This document shows positions 39,922 to 49,443 of a stretch of DNA of 54,116 bases, in pieces; positions within the stretch are counted from its first letter, which is position 1, and each line of letters starts with the position of its first letter. This DNA is from Clostridia bacterium (GTDB lineage Bacteria > Bacillota > Clostridia > Oscillospirales > Acutalibacteraceae), in contig JAFRRP010000011.1 in NCBI GenBank assembly GCA_017428085.1, forward strand, positions 1 through 54,116, written 5' to 3'. The translations under genes were made by a program, and so were the position numbers. Below the pieces are notes generated by a model. That model ran no database searches. It was not told the origin of the DNA and saw only the letters and a list, made by a program, of their open reading frames with translations.

Positions 39922-41994
39922 ATGCAGCATCCGTATTTATTCTTTTCCGGGGCGGATATCGAACGGTTCCGCCGCAAGATCGGGACCGACGCCGCCGCGA
40001 AGGAGCGCTATGAAAAGGCGGTGGGAAAGGCGGAGGAACTGCTGGCCGAGCCCTTCGTCACGTGGGAGGACGCCAACGGCAGCGAGACCCAGCACGCCAA
40101 CTTCGGCGCGCTGAACAGGCAGGCCAACCGCCTGTGCGACTGTCTGGGGCTGAAGTACGCCGTGGAGGGCGACGAACGCTGCGCCGAACGGCTGAAGGCG
40201 CTGACCGCCCATTTCATCACCTTTGACCGCTGGTACGCGCACAGCTATTTCGTGCGGAAGCCCAACCCGTGGCACTCCGACCTGTGCTCCACCGCCACCA
40301 CGCTGGCGCTGGGGCGGATCTTCGATATCATCCGAGGGTATCTGACCGACGACGAACGGCTGACCCTCGCCCGCGGGATCTTTGAAAAAGGCGTCCTGCC
40401 CGCCCTCGGCGACTGGGCGCTGCCGGAAACGCGCATCCACGCGCTGGATTCCATGGGTCACAACTGGTGGGCCGTGTGCAACGCGGAGGCCGCCACGGCG
40501 CTGCTGGCGCTGCGGGACGACCTGCCCGGGACGGACTGCGACGGGATGCTGGACTGCGTCGATCACGCGCTGGCGGACTACCTGACCTATCCCGGCAACC
40601 GGCTGTTCAACAAGACCCGCAGCTTTGACGACAAAGGGTTTTTCTACGAGGGCGTGGGCTACGACAACTACGGCACCGGCACGCTGCTGCAGTATCTTTT
40701 CTGCCGCGAACGGTACGACGGGCGCAATGAAACGATCCGCGCCACCCTGCCCGCGGGCTTTGCCGATGCGCCGATCTACTTTATGTATCCGATCACGCGG
40801 GAGGGCAAGACCGCGTATCTGTCCCTCAACTTCTGCGACAGCGACACGGACAACTTCCCGGAGCGGATCGTCCGCTACGCCGCGCGGCTGGGGCTGGATA
40901 CCTCCCCCTCCCGGGCGCTGGCGGCGACCTGCGGCACAGGGCTTTGGGAAGAGATCGCCGGGGTCGACTACGCCTCGCTGAAGGGTTCGGTCGAGGCGCT
41001 GCCCAAAACGGCCGTCCTCTCCTCCGGCTACGCCGTCACCCGCGACACGTGGGAGCCGGACGGCACCGTGTTCGCCGTACACAGCGGCATGTGCTGGAAC
41101 CACGCCCACAACGACGCGGGCAGCTTCGTGATCTTTCACAGGGGCCGCCCCTTCTTCACGGACTGCGGCACCTGCGACTACTCCAAGCCGGAGTACCACG
41201 CCTATTACTGTCAGGACGCGGCCCACAGCCTGCTGCTGGTGGACGGGAGAAGCAGCCGGGACGAGGAGCTGTACCGGGGCAACAAATTCCCCGGCGCGCT
41301 GATTGATACTTATAAAGGGAAGGACTTTTTCTTCGTGCAGGCGGACGCCACCGGCCCGGCGGCGCGCCTGTGCAGCCGTCTGTACCGCAACTTTATCTGG
41401 ATCGACGACCGGCTGCTGGTGATCGTGGACGACGTGTACTGCCACGAGCCGCGAACCGTACAGTTCTCGCTGCACTACGACGGGACGTACCGGCAGGAGG
41501 GCAATACCGTTTGGTTCGACAACGACGGCATGACGGCGAAGCTGATCTCCCACGGGCCCGCCGCGGCGCTGACGGAAAAGGTCGGCCACGAGTCCCACAA
41601 GCAGGACGAGGACAAGATCTACATCGAGCTGAGCGACGGGGCAAAAGAACGCACGCATACGCTGCTCCACACGCTGGAGCTGGACCCCGAGGACCGGAAC
41701 GTGACGTACGAAACGCTTTCCTGCGAACACGGCGACGGCGTGAAAATCACCGACGGCGACGTGGAACGGGAGATCTGGTATAACCATCTGGCCGACGGCC
41801 ACGTGATGCACGACAACTCCCAGACGACCGTCGGCGGCTACGATACCGACGCATACCTGCTGATGATCACCCGCGACAGCCGCGAACAGACCGAGCGAGT
41901 CCTGGCCGTGTGCGCCAGCTTCCTGCGCAGGGACGGCAAGGTATACCACAGCAGCTACGCCAAGAAGACCGTGGAGGTCGTCACGGGAGTTTGA
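39922..41994 (+). CDS. Heparinase II/III-like polysaccharide lyase
   Basis: 690 residues: N-terminal alpha/alpha toroid (residues ~1-360; ALDSMGHNWWAVCNAEAATALLAL, DKGFFYEGVGYDNYGTG) and C-terminal beta-sandwich (NHAHNDAGSFVIFHRGRPFFTDCG, the heparinase II/III motif with catalytic-type His/Tyr). Homologues cleave uronate-containing chains (heparan sulfate, alginate, others). No signal peptide, so it is intracellular and acts on imported oligosaccharides. The ATG at 39922 has ggagg 7-8 bases upstream; upstream ATG 39862 is not supported. It is followed at 52 bases by a 2-hydroxyacid dehydrogenase, consistent with uronate breakdown. Its TGA stop runs straight into heptamers. Confidence 0.85.
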   Translation: MQHPYLFFSGADIERFRRKIGTDAAAKERYEKAVGKAEELLAEPFVTWEDANGSETQHANFGALNRQANRLCDCLGLKYAVEGDERCAERLKALTAHFITFDRWYAHSYFVRKPNPWHSDLCSTATTLALGRIFDIIRGYLTDDERLTLARGIFEKGVLPALGDWALPETRIHALDSMGHNWWAVCNAEAATALLALRDDLPGTDCDGMLDCVDHALADYLTYPGNRLFNKTRSFDDKGFFYEGVGYDNYGTGTLLQYLFCRERYDGRNETIRATLPAGFADAPIYFMYPITREGKTAYLSLNFCDSDTDNFPERIVRYAARLGLDTSPSRALAATCGTGLWEEIAGVDYASLKGSVEALPKTAVLSSGYAVTRDTWEPDGTVFAVHSGMCWNHAHNDAGSFVIFHRGRPFFTDCGTCDYSKPEYHAYYCQDAAHSLLLVDGRSSRDEELYRGNKFPGALIDTYKGKDFFFVQADATGPAARLCSRLYRNFIWIDDRLLVIVDDVYCHEPRTVQFSLHYDGTYRQEGNTVWFDNDGMTAKLISHGPAAALTEKVGHESHKQDEDKIYIELSDGAKERTHTLLHTLELDPEDRNVTYETLSCEHGDGVKITDGDVEREIWYNHLADGHVMHDNSQTTVGGYDTDAYLLMITRDSREQTERVLAVCASFLRRDGKVYHSSYAKKTVEVVTGV

Positions 41995-42023
41995 GTCGCA
42001 GGTCGTGAATCGTAAGTCGTAAG
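41994..42023. repeat. Heptamer block at heparinase-like gene stop
   Basis: agtcgca, ggtcgtg, aatcgta, agtcgta (41994-42021); the first base is the A of the TGA stop. Same consensus as 39751-39771. Confidence 0.75.
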
Positions 42024-42046
42024 AAAAACGAAAAGGATCAAATAAG

Positions 42047-43057
42047 ATGAAACAAAAAGCGATATTCATGGGCACGGAAAAGGCCATCTCCGACGCCTAC
42101 TCCGACGAGACGAAGGCGCTGCTGGCACGATCGCTGGAGATCCTGCCCGGTTATTATACCGAGGACGTGCTGCGGGACGGCCTGCCCCATCCGGAGCTGG
42201 CGGACGTGGCGTACGCGTTTTCCACGTGGGGCATCACGGCGCTGACGGAGGAGGAGCTCGCCTCTCTGCTGCCCTCGCTGAAAGCCGTATTTTACGCGGC
42301 GGGCACGGTGCAGTATTTCGCCCGGCCTTTTATGAAGCGGGGCGTGAAGATCTTTTCCGCCTGGGGCGCCAACGGCGTGCCGGTGGCGGAATTCACCGTG
42401 GCGGAGATCGTCCTCGCCGACAAGGGGTATTTCCAGACCATGCACAAAGGCGGCGGCCCCGGCTGGCCGGAGCACGACCGCGCCAAGCCTCACCCCGGCA
42501 ACTACAACACCAACGTGGGGATCATCGGCGCGGGGATGATCGGCAGCATGGTGATCGAACGGCTGCGGCAGTATCAGCTGAACGTGCTGGTATTCGATCC
42601 GTTTCTGTCGGCGGAGCGCGCCGCCGCGCTCGGAGCGGAGAAGGTGGACGACCTGCCGGAGCTGTTCGCCCGCTGCCACGTGATCAGCAACCATCTGGCC
42701 AACAACCCGCAGACCGTCAACATGATCGACAAGCGCTGCTTTGACCGCATGGAGGACAACGCCGTGTTCATCAACACGGGGCGGGGGCAGCAGGTGGTGG
42801 AGGCGGATATGATCGCCGCCCTGCAGGAAAAGCCCACGCGCGCCGCCGTGCTGGACGTAAGCTGGCCGGAACCGCCCGTTCCCGGCAGCCCGCTTTATAC
42901 CATGGAAAACGTGATCCTGACGCCCCACGTCGCCGGTTCCATCGGCAATGAGGTGCAGCGCATGGGCGAATACATGGCCGCCGAATACGCCGCCTTTGCC
43001 GCCGGGCAGCCCACGAAGTACGAGGTGACGGAGAAAATGTTGACAACTATGGCGTAA
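42047..43057 (+). CDS. D-isomer-specific 2-hydroxyacid dehydrogenase
   Basis: 336 residues. NVGIIGAGMIGSMVIERL is the NAD-binding loop (~150-168); FINTGRGQQVVEADMIAAL and LDVSWPEPPVPGSPLYTMENVILTPHVAGS are the family signatures with the catalytic Arg/Glu and the HxxG-type His (TPHVAGS). It likely reduces a 2-keto acid or oxidises a sugar acid. The ATG at 42047 has aaaagga 9 bases upstream. It is third in line after TetR and the heparinase-like lyase, so probably handles a sugar-acid product. It is followed by another heptamer block. Confidence 0.9.
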   Translation: MKQKAIFMGTEKAISDAYSDETKALLARSLEILPGYYTEDVLRDGLPHPELADVAYAFSTWGITALTEEELASLLPSLKAVFYAAGTVQYFARPFMKRGVKIFSAWGANGVPVAEFTVAEIVLADKGYFQTMHKGGGPGWPEHDRAKPHPGNYNTNVGIIGAGMIGSMVIERLRQYQLNVLVFDPFLSAERAAALGAEKVDDLPELFARCHVISNHLANNPQTVNMIDKRCFDRMEDNAVFINTGRGQQVVEADMIAALQEKPTRAAVLDVSWPEPPVPGSPLYTMENVILTPHVAGSIGNEVQRMGEYMAAEYAAFAAGQPTKYEVTEKMLTTMA

Positions 43058-43076
43058 CCGCCACGCATCTGTATTT

Positions 43077-43111
43077 CTTACATCTTGCATCTTACCTCTC
43101 TCATCTTACAA
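43077..43111. repeat. Heptamer block
   Basis: cttacat, cttgcat, cttacct, ctctcat, cttacaa (43077-43111), five 7-base units 20 bases after the dehydrogenase stop. Confidence 0.75.
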
Positions 43112-43118
43112 CTTTTTC

Positions 43119-43147
43119 TTGCCTTTCCCGAAATAATATGATATAGT
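43119..43147 (+). promoter_or_regulatory. Promoter of large membrane protein
   Basis: TTGCCT (43119-43124), 17-base spacer, TATAGT (43142-43147), 32 bases ahead of the ATG. Confidence 0.55.
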
Positions 43148-43178
43148 AGTTAATACTCTATCTGAAGGAGCGAAATCT

Positions 43179-45059
43179 ATGGACCCCATCAAAGTTGATT
43201 TTTCCGACAGCGGCAAAAAGAAGAGCGTCAAGGACGTGTTTATCCCCCCGGATAAGCCGGTCCTGCGCATCATCATCAATATCGCCATCACCGCCGTGGT
43301 GGCGGTCGTCGCCTACTACTTCATGCTGCCCCCCATGAACCTCGGTTCTTATGATTTCTATATTTATTGGGCAGTGGTGCTGGGCTCCTTCGTCGCCAGC
43401 GCGTTCCTCACCTCCGGCGCGGCGACGAAACCCGAATACGTGCCCTTCGTCAAGCGGCAGTCCTACGCGCCCGTCGCCATCGCGCTGGTGCTGGGCCTGA
43501 TCGTGGGGATCGGCTATCTGGCCTCTTCCCCGTTCTTCCGCGCCAAGGCCTATTCGCAGGTGCTGGATATCGATACGGCGGATTTTGACGACACCGTTTC
43601 CGCCATCAACCGCATGTCCGACTTCGACAAGGTGCCGCTGATCGACTCAGCCGCCGCCGAAGCGCTGGCCACCAAAACGCTGGGCGACTTCTCCAAGCTG
43701 AATCTGGAATCTCAGTTCGTGGTGCTCACCGAGGATTCCACTCAGATCAACTTCAAGGGCACGCCCTACCGGGTGTACCCGCTGAAATACGGCAACATCT
43801 TCAAGTGGTTCACCAACTCCGTCATCGGCGACGAGCACGAGGGTATCCCCGGCTACGTGCGCGTCAACCTGAACACGCAGGAGGCGGAGCTGATCACCGA
43901 TTACGATATCGCCTACTCCACCGCGGAGCACTTCGGCGAGTATCTGGAGCGTGTGCTGCGGTTCAAATACCCCACCTACATTTTCGGCGAGATCAGCTTT
44001 GAGATCGACGAGACCGGCAAGCCCTACTGGGTGGTGGAGCACATCAAAAAGACCATCGGACTGGTGGGCGGCGACGAGGTCGCGGGGATCATCCTTGTGG
44101 ACGCGGAGACCGGCGAGGAAACCTATTACACCGCCGAGGCCATGAAGACCGAGATCTCCTGGATCGACCAGGCCTACGACGCCAACCTGTTGATCCGCCA
44201 GTACAACTGGCTGGGCAAATACGCCGGCGGCTTCTGGAACTCCATCATCGCCCAGTCCGGCGTGCGTCAGACCTCCCAGGGCTATTCGTTCCTGGCCATC
44301 GGCGACGACGTGTACCTGTACACCGGCGTCACCTCCGTCACCTCCGACGACTCCATTTTAGGCTTCTTCTTCATCAACCAACGTACCAAGGAGGCTTATT
44401 TCTACTCCACCACCGGCACTACCGAGGCCAAGGCGCAGAGATCCGCGGAGGACAAGGTCTCCGACAAAAAGTGGAAGGCCTCCTTCCCGATCCTGCTGAA
44501 CATCGACGGCGAAGCCACCTACTTCATGGCCCTGAAGGGCGATTCCGACCTGGTCAAATCCTACGCCATGGTCAACGTGAAGCAGGCCAACGTGATGGTG
44601 ATGCCCGCCAACGAGAACATGGACCTGACCAGCTGCGTCAAGGAGTACGTCAGCGCCATGAAGGCCCAGACCCCGCCCGTGATCATCGAGTTCAACTACG
44701 ACGCGGCGGATATCGGCGTGCCCACCACGCCCGACGAGACCGACAACGGCGATGACGAGCCCACGAACGAACACATCGTCACCGGCGTGATCACCGACAT
44801 CCGCACCGCCGTGATCGACGGCAGCACCTACTACTACTTCAAGCTGACAGGCGACGACGTATACTACGTGGTGGAGGCCACGCTCAACAACGAGGCCGCG
44901 CTGTTCAACGTGGGCGATACAGTCAGCGTGACCGTGATCCAGCCCATCACGGAAAACCTGATCGGCACATCCGATATCAACCGCCCGGATGAGATGATCG
45001 ACGAGCCCGCCGCCGCGGAGGATACGACGGCACAAGCCGAAGAACAGGTCAACGGATAA
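43179..45059 (+). CDS. Large membrane-anchored extracytoplasmic protein, unknown function
   Basis: 626 residues, family not named. A cytoplasmic N-terminus (~27 residues) is followed by three membrane helices (~28-49, 58-76, 93-112), then a ~440-residue extracytoplasmic region rich in beta strands (QFVVLTEDSTQINFKGTPYRVYPL; PTYIFGEISFEIDETGKPYWVVE; GYSFLAIGDDVYLYTGV). After a Pro/Thr/Asp-rich linker (~520-535) comes an OB-fold-like domain (HIVTGVITDIRTAVIDGSTYYY, VGDTVSVTVI) and an acidic Ala/Glu tail. The ATG at 43179 has gaaggag 8-9 bases upstream. Own promoter and terminator, so a single-gene unit. A cell-envelope role is plausible but unproven. Confidence 0.75.
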   Translation: MDPIKVDFSDSGKKKSVKDVFIPPDKPVLRIIINIAITAVVAVVAYYFMLPPMNLGSYDFYIYWAVVLGSFVASAFLTSGAATKPEYVPFVKRQSYAPVAIALVLGLIVGIGYLASSPFFRAKAYSQVLDIDTADFDDTVSAINRMSDFDKVPLIDSAAAEALATKTLGDFSKLNLESQFVVLTEDSTQINFKGTPYRVYPLKYGNIFKWFTNSVIGDEHEGIPGYVRVNLNTQEAELITDYDIAYSTAEHFGEYLERVLRFKYPTYIFGEISFEIDETGKPYWVVEHIKKTIGLVGGDEVAGIILVDAETGEETYYTAEAMKTEISWIDQAYDANLLIRQYNWLGKYAGGFWNSIIAQSGVRQTSQGYSFLAIGDDVYLYTGVTSVTSDDSILGFFFINQRTKEAYFYSTTGTTEAKAQRSAEDKVSDKKWKASFPILLNIDGEATYFMALKGDSDLVKSYAMVNVKQANVMVMPANENMDLTSCVKEYVSAMKAQTPPVIIEFNYDAADIGVPTTPDETDNGDDEPTNEHIVTGVITDIRTAVIDGSTYYYFKLTGDDVYYVVEATLNNEAALFNVGDTVSVTVIQPITENLIGTSDINRPDEMIDEPAAAEDTTAQAEEQVNG

Positions 45060-45075
45060 CACGATCACCATGCAG

Positions 45076-45113
45076 AACGGCCGCCCCGGAAATACGGGAC
45101 GACCGTTTTTTTT
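45076..45113 (+). terminator. Terminator after large membrane protein
   Basis: aacggccgccccg (45076-45088) pairs with cgggacgaccgtt (45095-45107), two mismatches, followed by eight T. Confidence 0.8.
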
Positions 45114-45158
45114 CTTGAAAAAGCAAAATACGGACCGCGGGAAACAGCGGCGCGGGTC

Positions 45159-45183
45159 AAAAAATGACGATACGTCATTTTTT
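45159..45183 (-). terminator. Terminator after leucine-rich repeat gene
   Basis: Perfect 11-bp stem aaaaaatgacg/cgtcatttttt with a three-base loop; the T-run is part of the stem on both strands. Confidence 0.8.
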
Positions 45184-45191
45184 CGGCCGTT

Positions 45192-46682
45192 CTATTTGAT
45201 GACAGGCCATTCGTTCCGATACCGGCTGCGCTTCTTCTTTTCTTTGGTTTTGTTCTTTTTCGCCGACCCGTCGTCTTCGCCTGCCTTCGCATGTCCTTCG
45301 TCTCCGGCGGGCCTGTCTTCTTCCGGGGATCCGTCTTCCGTCGGCGCGTGTTCCGGCGAATCGTCTTCCGAAGGTCCGCCTTCCGCGGATTCGCCTTCCA
45401 CGGATTCGCTTTTCACGGGCTCGCCTTCTGCGGACTCGCCTTCCGCGGCGCCTTCTTCCGCAGGCCCGTTTTCTGCGGGGGGCTGTTCCATGGGTATGCC
45501 GTCCATGGGCTCCTCCTGCGGCGCGTCGTCCTTCGGTTGGATCCGCAGGGCCACCAGCCCGATCACCGCCATCATGCCGATCACGCCTGCCGCCGCGCAC
45601 GCCACCACCGTGCCGGTCTCCTTCCGGCGCTGCAGCTTCACGCGTTCCCCCTCCGGGGCGGTGGTGGTCTCCGGCGCGTATTCGTCCACGCGCACCTTGA
45701 ATTGCAGCCCCATCTGTTCCGCGTAGCTTTGGGCGAAGGTGCCCTCATAACCGACAATCACCGTCTTTTCCGGGAACGCCTGCGGGCCGATCTCCTTCAC
45801 GTCGGCGGCGACAAAAACGCGCTGTAAACCGGTACAGCCGGAAAAGGCGCTTTTCCCTATGGCGGTCAGGCTGCGGGGCAGCTCCGTCTTTTCCGGGAAG
45901 TGACAGCAATAAAACGCCTCGTCGCCGATGGTCAGCAGGCCCTTCGGCAGCTTGATTTCGGAAACGCCGTCGCACTTCCAGAACGCCGCTTCCCCGATAT
46001 ATTTCAATCCGTCGGGCAGCGAAAGGCTTTTCATCCTGCCGCATGCCCAAAAGGCGCTGTCCGCGATCAGCAGCGTGCCCTCCTCCACGGTCGCTTCCGT
46101 TTTCCGGGACATCTCGCCCTTATACGCCAGCAGCGCGTGATCCAGATACACGATCCCGTCCGGCAGGGCGTTGTACCACGCGGTATCGGCAAACGCCTTT
46201 TCGCCGATGCGCTCCACACTGTCGGGCAGGGAAATGGCCTCCAGCGCCGTACAGCCGCGGAAAGCCTGCCGTCCGATGAACGTCAGACCGTCCGGCAGCG
46301 CGATCTCTTTTACCGCGGCGCAGGAATAAAACGCGCCCTCGCCGACGCGCGTCAGCCCCTCCGGGAACGAAACGCTTTTGACGCCGCCGCAGCCGGAAAA
46401 GGCGTTATCGCCCACCGCCGTTATGCCCTCGCGGATCTCCACGGCCGTGATCCGGCCGCGCAGCGCCGCGAACGGGGACGTCAATTCGCCGTCCGCGAAG
46501 TAATCCGTCATGGCGCCGCTGCCGCCTACCGTCAGCACGCCTTTTTCATCCAGCGTCCACGTCACGCCGTCGCCGCATTCCCCTTCGCCGACCGTTTCCG
46601 CGGCGGCGGTCAGCGCCAGCAGCAGCGCCAGCAGCAGCGTCAGCAGACATACGGCCGCGATTACAAAAATGCTTTTTTTCAT
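45192..46682 (-). CDS. Surface leucine-rich repeat (BspA-like) protein with acidic cytoplasmic tail
   Basis: About 496 residues. Signal peptide (residues 1-28). A GTWTLDEKGVLTVGGSGAM-type strand segment, then about nine LRR_5/BspA repeats (e.g. VGDNAFSGCGGVKSVSFPEGL, IGRQAFRGCTALEAISLPDSV) to residue ~310. A membrane helix (VVACAAAGVIGMMAVIGLVAL, ~350-370) is followed by a ~125-residue cytoplasmic tail dominated by Glu/Ser/Pro/Gly units (EGESAEGEP, EDDSPEH) and ending in a Lys/Arg cluster. The ATG at 46682 has cggaga 6 bases upstream. Likely a type I membrane receptor or adhesin. Directly upstream (minus strand) is the DUF5684 gene. Confidence 0.82.
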   Translation of the reverse strand: MKKSIFVIAAVCLLTLLLALLLALTAAAETVGEGECGDGVTWTLDEKGVLTVGGSGAMTDYFADGELTSPFAALRGRITAVEIREGITAVGDNAFSGCGGVKSVSFPEGLTRVGEGAFYSCAAVKEIALPDGLTFIGRQAFRGCTALEAISLPDSVERIGEKAFADTAWYNALPDGIVYLDHALLAYKGEMSRKTEATVEEGTLLIADSAFWACGRMKSLSLPDGLKYIGEAAFWKCDGVSEIKLPKGLLTIGDEAFYCCHFPEKTELPRSLTAIGKSAFSGCTGLQRVFVAADVKEIGPQAFPEKTVIVGYEGTFAQSYAEQMGLQFKVRVDEYAPETTTAPEGERVKLQRRKETGTVVACAAAGVIGMMAVIGLVALRIQPKDDAPQEEPMDGIPMEQPPAENGPAEEGAAEGESAEGEPVKSESVEGESAEGGPSEDDSPEHAPTEDGSPEEDRPAGDEGHAKAGEDDGSAKKNKTKEKKKRSRYRNEWPVIK

Positions 46683-46764
46683 CGTATTCTCCGGATCGTA
46701 GGATCTCATAAATCGGCTCCGGGTGCCGAAGCCCCGAAGCCAATCCGTCTTTTGTTCACCTTTC

Positions 46765-47139
46765 TTATGCTCCGCCCCGGGGGCCGACGTATCCGTCTGC
46801 GCCGAAGCCGAGGATCAAATAGAATATCTCGGGCAGGAAGAGCAGGCCGACGGCAAACCCGGCGCCCCTGCCGAAGGCCTTCGCCAAACGGAAGGTCAGC
46901 ATGACCGCATACACGATGTTGACGATCGGGACCAACAGCAGCAGGAACTTCCAGCCGTTGCCGTCCGCGATCTTTACGGTGATATAGGCGCTGTAGATCG
47001 GGATCAGGCATTTCCACCCGGCCTGCCCCGCCTTGGAAAAGATCTTCCACTGCGCCGCCAGGATCAGCAGGCCGAACAGGCAGGACACGACGACCGTCGG
47101 AACGTTGAAAACCTGCAGGACAGCTTCCTGAATATCCAT
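46765..47139 (-). CDS. DUF5684-like small membrane protein
   Basis: 124 residues with three to four membrane helices. FSKAGQAGWKCLIPIYSAYITVKIADGNGWKFLL and KAFGRGAGFAVGLLFLPEIFYLILGFGADGY match the DUF5684 pattern, a family often found fused or next to signal peptidases and surface-protein genes; function unknown. The ATG at 47139 has gggga 8 bases upstream. It may be co-transcribed with the leucine-rich-repeat gene 80 bases downstream. Confidence 0.85.
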   Translation of the reverse strand: MDIQEAVLQVFNVPTVVVSCLFGLLILAAQWKIFSKAGQAGWKCLIPIYSAYITVKIADGNGWKFLLLLVPIVNIVYAVMLTFRLAKAFGRGAGFAVGLLFLPEIFYLILGFGADGYVGPRGGA

Positions 47140-47276
47140 CGCACTTTCCCCCTTTTATTTTCTTTTTTCAGTATAGCATAAGGGCCCAAAAAAAACAATA
47201 GCGAAATCGGTTTTTCATCTTCCCTAAAAAGGAAAGATATGTTATACTTTTTTTATCAAACGAACGGAGGCGCACC

Positions 47277-49343
47277 ATGGATCTTAATAAAGCCAAAGCG
47301 AAGGCAAAGGAAATCGTTTCGCGCATGACAGCGGAGGAAAAGATGAGCCAGCTGCGCTACGACGCGCCCGCCATCCCCAGGCTTGGGATCGACGAATACA
47401 ACTGGTGGAACGAGGCGTGCCACGGCGTGGCAAGGGCGGGGGTCGCCACCGTGTTCCCGCAGAGCATCGGCATGGCGGCCAGCTTCAATCCGGCGCTGGT
47501 CAGGGAGGTGGCGGACGCCGTCTCCACCGAGGGCCGCGCCAAGTACAACCGCAGCGTGGTCTACGGCGACCGGGGCATCTTCAAGGGGCTGACCTACTGG
47601 GCCCCCAATATCAACATTTTCCGCGACCCCCGCTGGGGCCGGGGACAGGAGACCACCGGCGAGGACCCGTTTCTGACCGCCGTGATCGGCTCCGCCTTTA
47701 TCCGGGGGCTGCAGGGCGACGGCGATTTTTACAAGGCCACCGCCTGCGCCAAGCATTTCGCGGGCCACTCCGGGCCGGAGGGCAAGCGCCACGGCTTTGA
47801 CGCGAAGATCAGCAAAAAGGACCTGGAGGAAACCTATCTGCCCGCCTTCCGCAAGGCAGTGGAGGCGGGCGTGGCCGGCGTGATGGGCGCGTACAACCGC
47901 ACCAACGGCGAGCCCTGCTGCGCCAGCCCCGCGCTGATGAAAAAGCTGCGGGACGAGTGGGGCTTCCAAGGGTATTTCGTCTCCGACTGCGGCGCGATCA
48001 ACGACATCTGCAAGGGCCACCACTGCGCCGACACCGTCGCCGAGGCGGCGGCGCTGGCCCTGAAAGCCGGGTGCGAGCTGAACTGCGGAGACGCGTTCCG
48101 GCACCTGATCGACGCCTACGAGCAGGACCTGATCGGCGACGAAGAGATCACCGCCGCGGCGGAACGGCTGTTCACCATCCGGGCGCTGCTGGGCGAGTTT
48201 GAGGAAACACGCCCCTACGCGGATATCCCCTATTCCGTGCTGCGCAGCGAGGCGACCAGAGCGCTGAACCTGCGGGCCGCGGAGCAGACCATCGTGCTGC
48301 TGGAAAACAAGGACGGCTTTTTGCCGCTGAAGAAAGACCGATATAAAAAGATCGCCGTGGTGGGGCCCAACGCCATGAGCCGGCTGGTGCTGGAGGGCAA
48401 CTACCACGGCCACGCGGACGAATATATCACCGTGGCGGACGGCTTCCGCCGGACGTTCCCGGAGGCGGAGATCATCGTCGCCGACGGCAGCCCGGTGTTC
48501 GAAGGCGGCTATTGGGACGGCTTCAGCGACCTGCAGAGCGAGGGGATGGCGGCCGCCGCCGAAGCGGACCTCACCGTGCTGTGCCTTGGCCTTGACCGGA
48601 ATATCGAGGGCGAGGAGATGGGCTTCAGCAACGATTTTACCGAGCACGGCGACCGCAAGACCATGGCGCTGCCCGCCTGTCAGATGAAGCTGGCGGAAAT
48701 GGTGTGCGACGTATGCGACAACGTGATCGTGGCGGTGATGTGCGGCTCCTGCGCGGACCTCGGAGAGAAGGTGCGCGGCCACGCCAAAGCCGTGCTGCAC
48801 GCTTGGTACCCCGGCGCGCTGGGCGGCCTGGCGGTGGCAAGAGCTGTCGCCGGAGCGTTCTCCCCCAGCGGCAGACTGCCCATCACCTTCTACCGGCAGG
48901 ACAATACCATCCCGCCTATGGAAAACTACGACATGGCAGGGCGCACCTACCGCTACATGACCGAAACGCCGCTGTACCCCTTCGGCTACGGATTGAGCTA
49001 TACGACGTTCGCCTACGGCGCGCCGGAGATCATCGCAAAGGACGATAACACGGTCACGCTGACCGCGGACGTGACCAACACCGGCCGCTTTGACGCGTGG
49101 GAAAAGGTACAGTGCTACGCGAAATTCACCGACAGCCGCACCGCCACCCCCAACTGCCAACTCTGCGCCGTCGCGCCCGTTTATCTGAAGCAGGGCGAGA
49201 CAAAGACCGTGACGCTGACCGTGGACCGCTTCTGGCTGAAGGCCGTCACCGAGGACGGCGAGCGCGTGGACCCCGACGGCGGGGTGAAGCTGTACGTGGG
49301 CGGCGGACAACCGACCGCGGCGCAAAGCGCCGCGGAGGTGTGA
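47277..49343 (+). CDS. Glycoside hydrolase family 3 (beta-xylosidase/glucosidase-like)
   Basis: 688 residues: N-terminal TIM barrel (~1-300; WWNEACHGVARAG, DPRWGRGQETTGEDP, KHFAGHSGPEG), the nucleophile in FVSDCGAI (Asp237), alpha/beta sandwich domain (~330-560) and fibronectin-III-like C-terminus (~600-688). WNEACHGVA and GRGQET are the features of the xylosidase/arabinosidase branch, so beta-xylosidase is the best guess. No signal peptide, so it acts inside the cell. The ATG at 47277 has cggagg 7 bases upstream; TATACT (47243-47248) with a weak -35 may be its promoter. Confidence 0.93.
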   Translation: MDLNKAKAKAKEIVSRMTAEEKMSQLRYDAPAIPRLGIDEYNWWNEACHGVARAGVATVFPQSIGMAASFNPALVREVADAVSTEGRAKYNRSVVYGDRGIFKGLTYWAPNINIFRDPRWGRGQETTGEDPFLTAVIGSAFIRGLQGDGDFYKATACAKHFAGHSGPEGKRHGFDAKISKKDLEETYLPAFRKAVEAGVAGVMGAYNRTNGEPCCASPALMKKLRDEWGFQGYFVSDCGAINDICKGHHCADTVAEAAALALKAGCELNCGDAFRHLIDAYEQDLIGDEEITAAAERLFTIRALLGEFEETRPYADIPYSVLRSEATRALNLRAAEQTIVLLENKDGFLPLKKDRYKKIAVVGPNAMSRLVLEGNYHGHADEYITVADGFRRTFPEAEIIVADGSPVFEGGYWDGFSDLQSEGMAAAAEADLTVLCLGLDRNIEGEEMGFSNDFTEHGDRKTMALPACQMKLAEMVCDVCDNVIVAVMCGSCADLGEKVRGHAKAVLHAWYPGALGGLAVARAVAGAFSPSGRLPITFYRQDNTIPPMENYDMAGRTYRYMTETPLYPFGYGLSYTTFAYGAPEIIAKDDNTVTLTADVTNTGRFDAWEKVQCYAKFTDSRTATPNCQLCAVAPVYLKQGETKTVTLTVDRFWLKAVTEDGERVDPDGGVKLYVGGGQPTAAQSAAEV

Positions 49344-49382
49344 GCTAACTGTTCAAGGCGCAAGGATCGATTTTTCCGAGAT

Positions 49383-49410
49383 CCTCTCAAACCTCACACC
49401 TGACGCCTCA
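49383..49410. repeat. Heptamer block between GH3 and TPR genes
   Basis: cctctca, aacctca, cacctga, cgcctca; reverse complement of the units at 27236-27257. Confidence 0.7.
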
Positions 49411-49443
49411 AGCATGCGGACCCAAGACCCGCTAAACTCCGGT

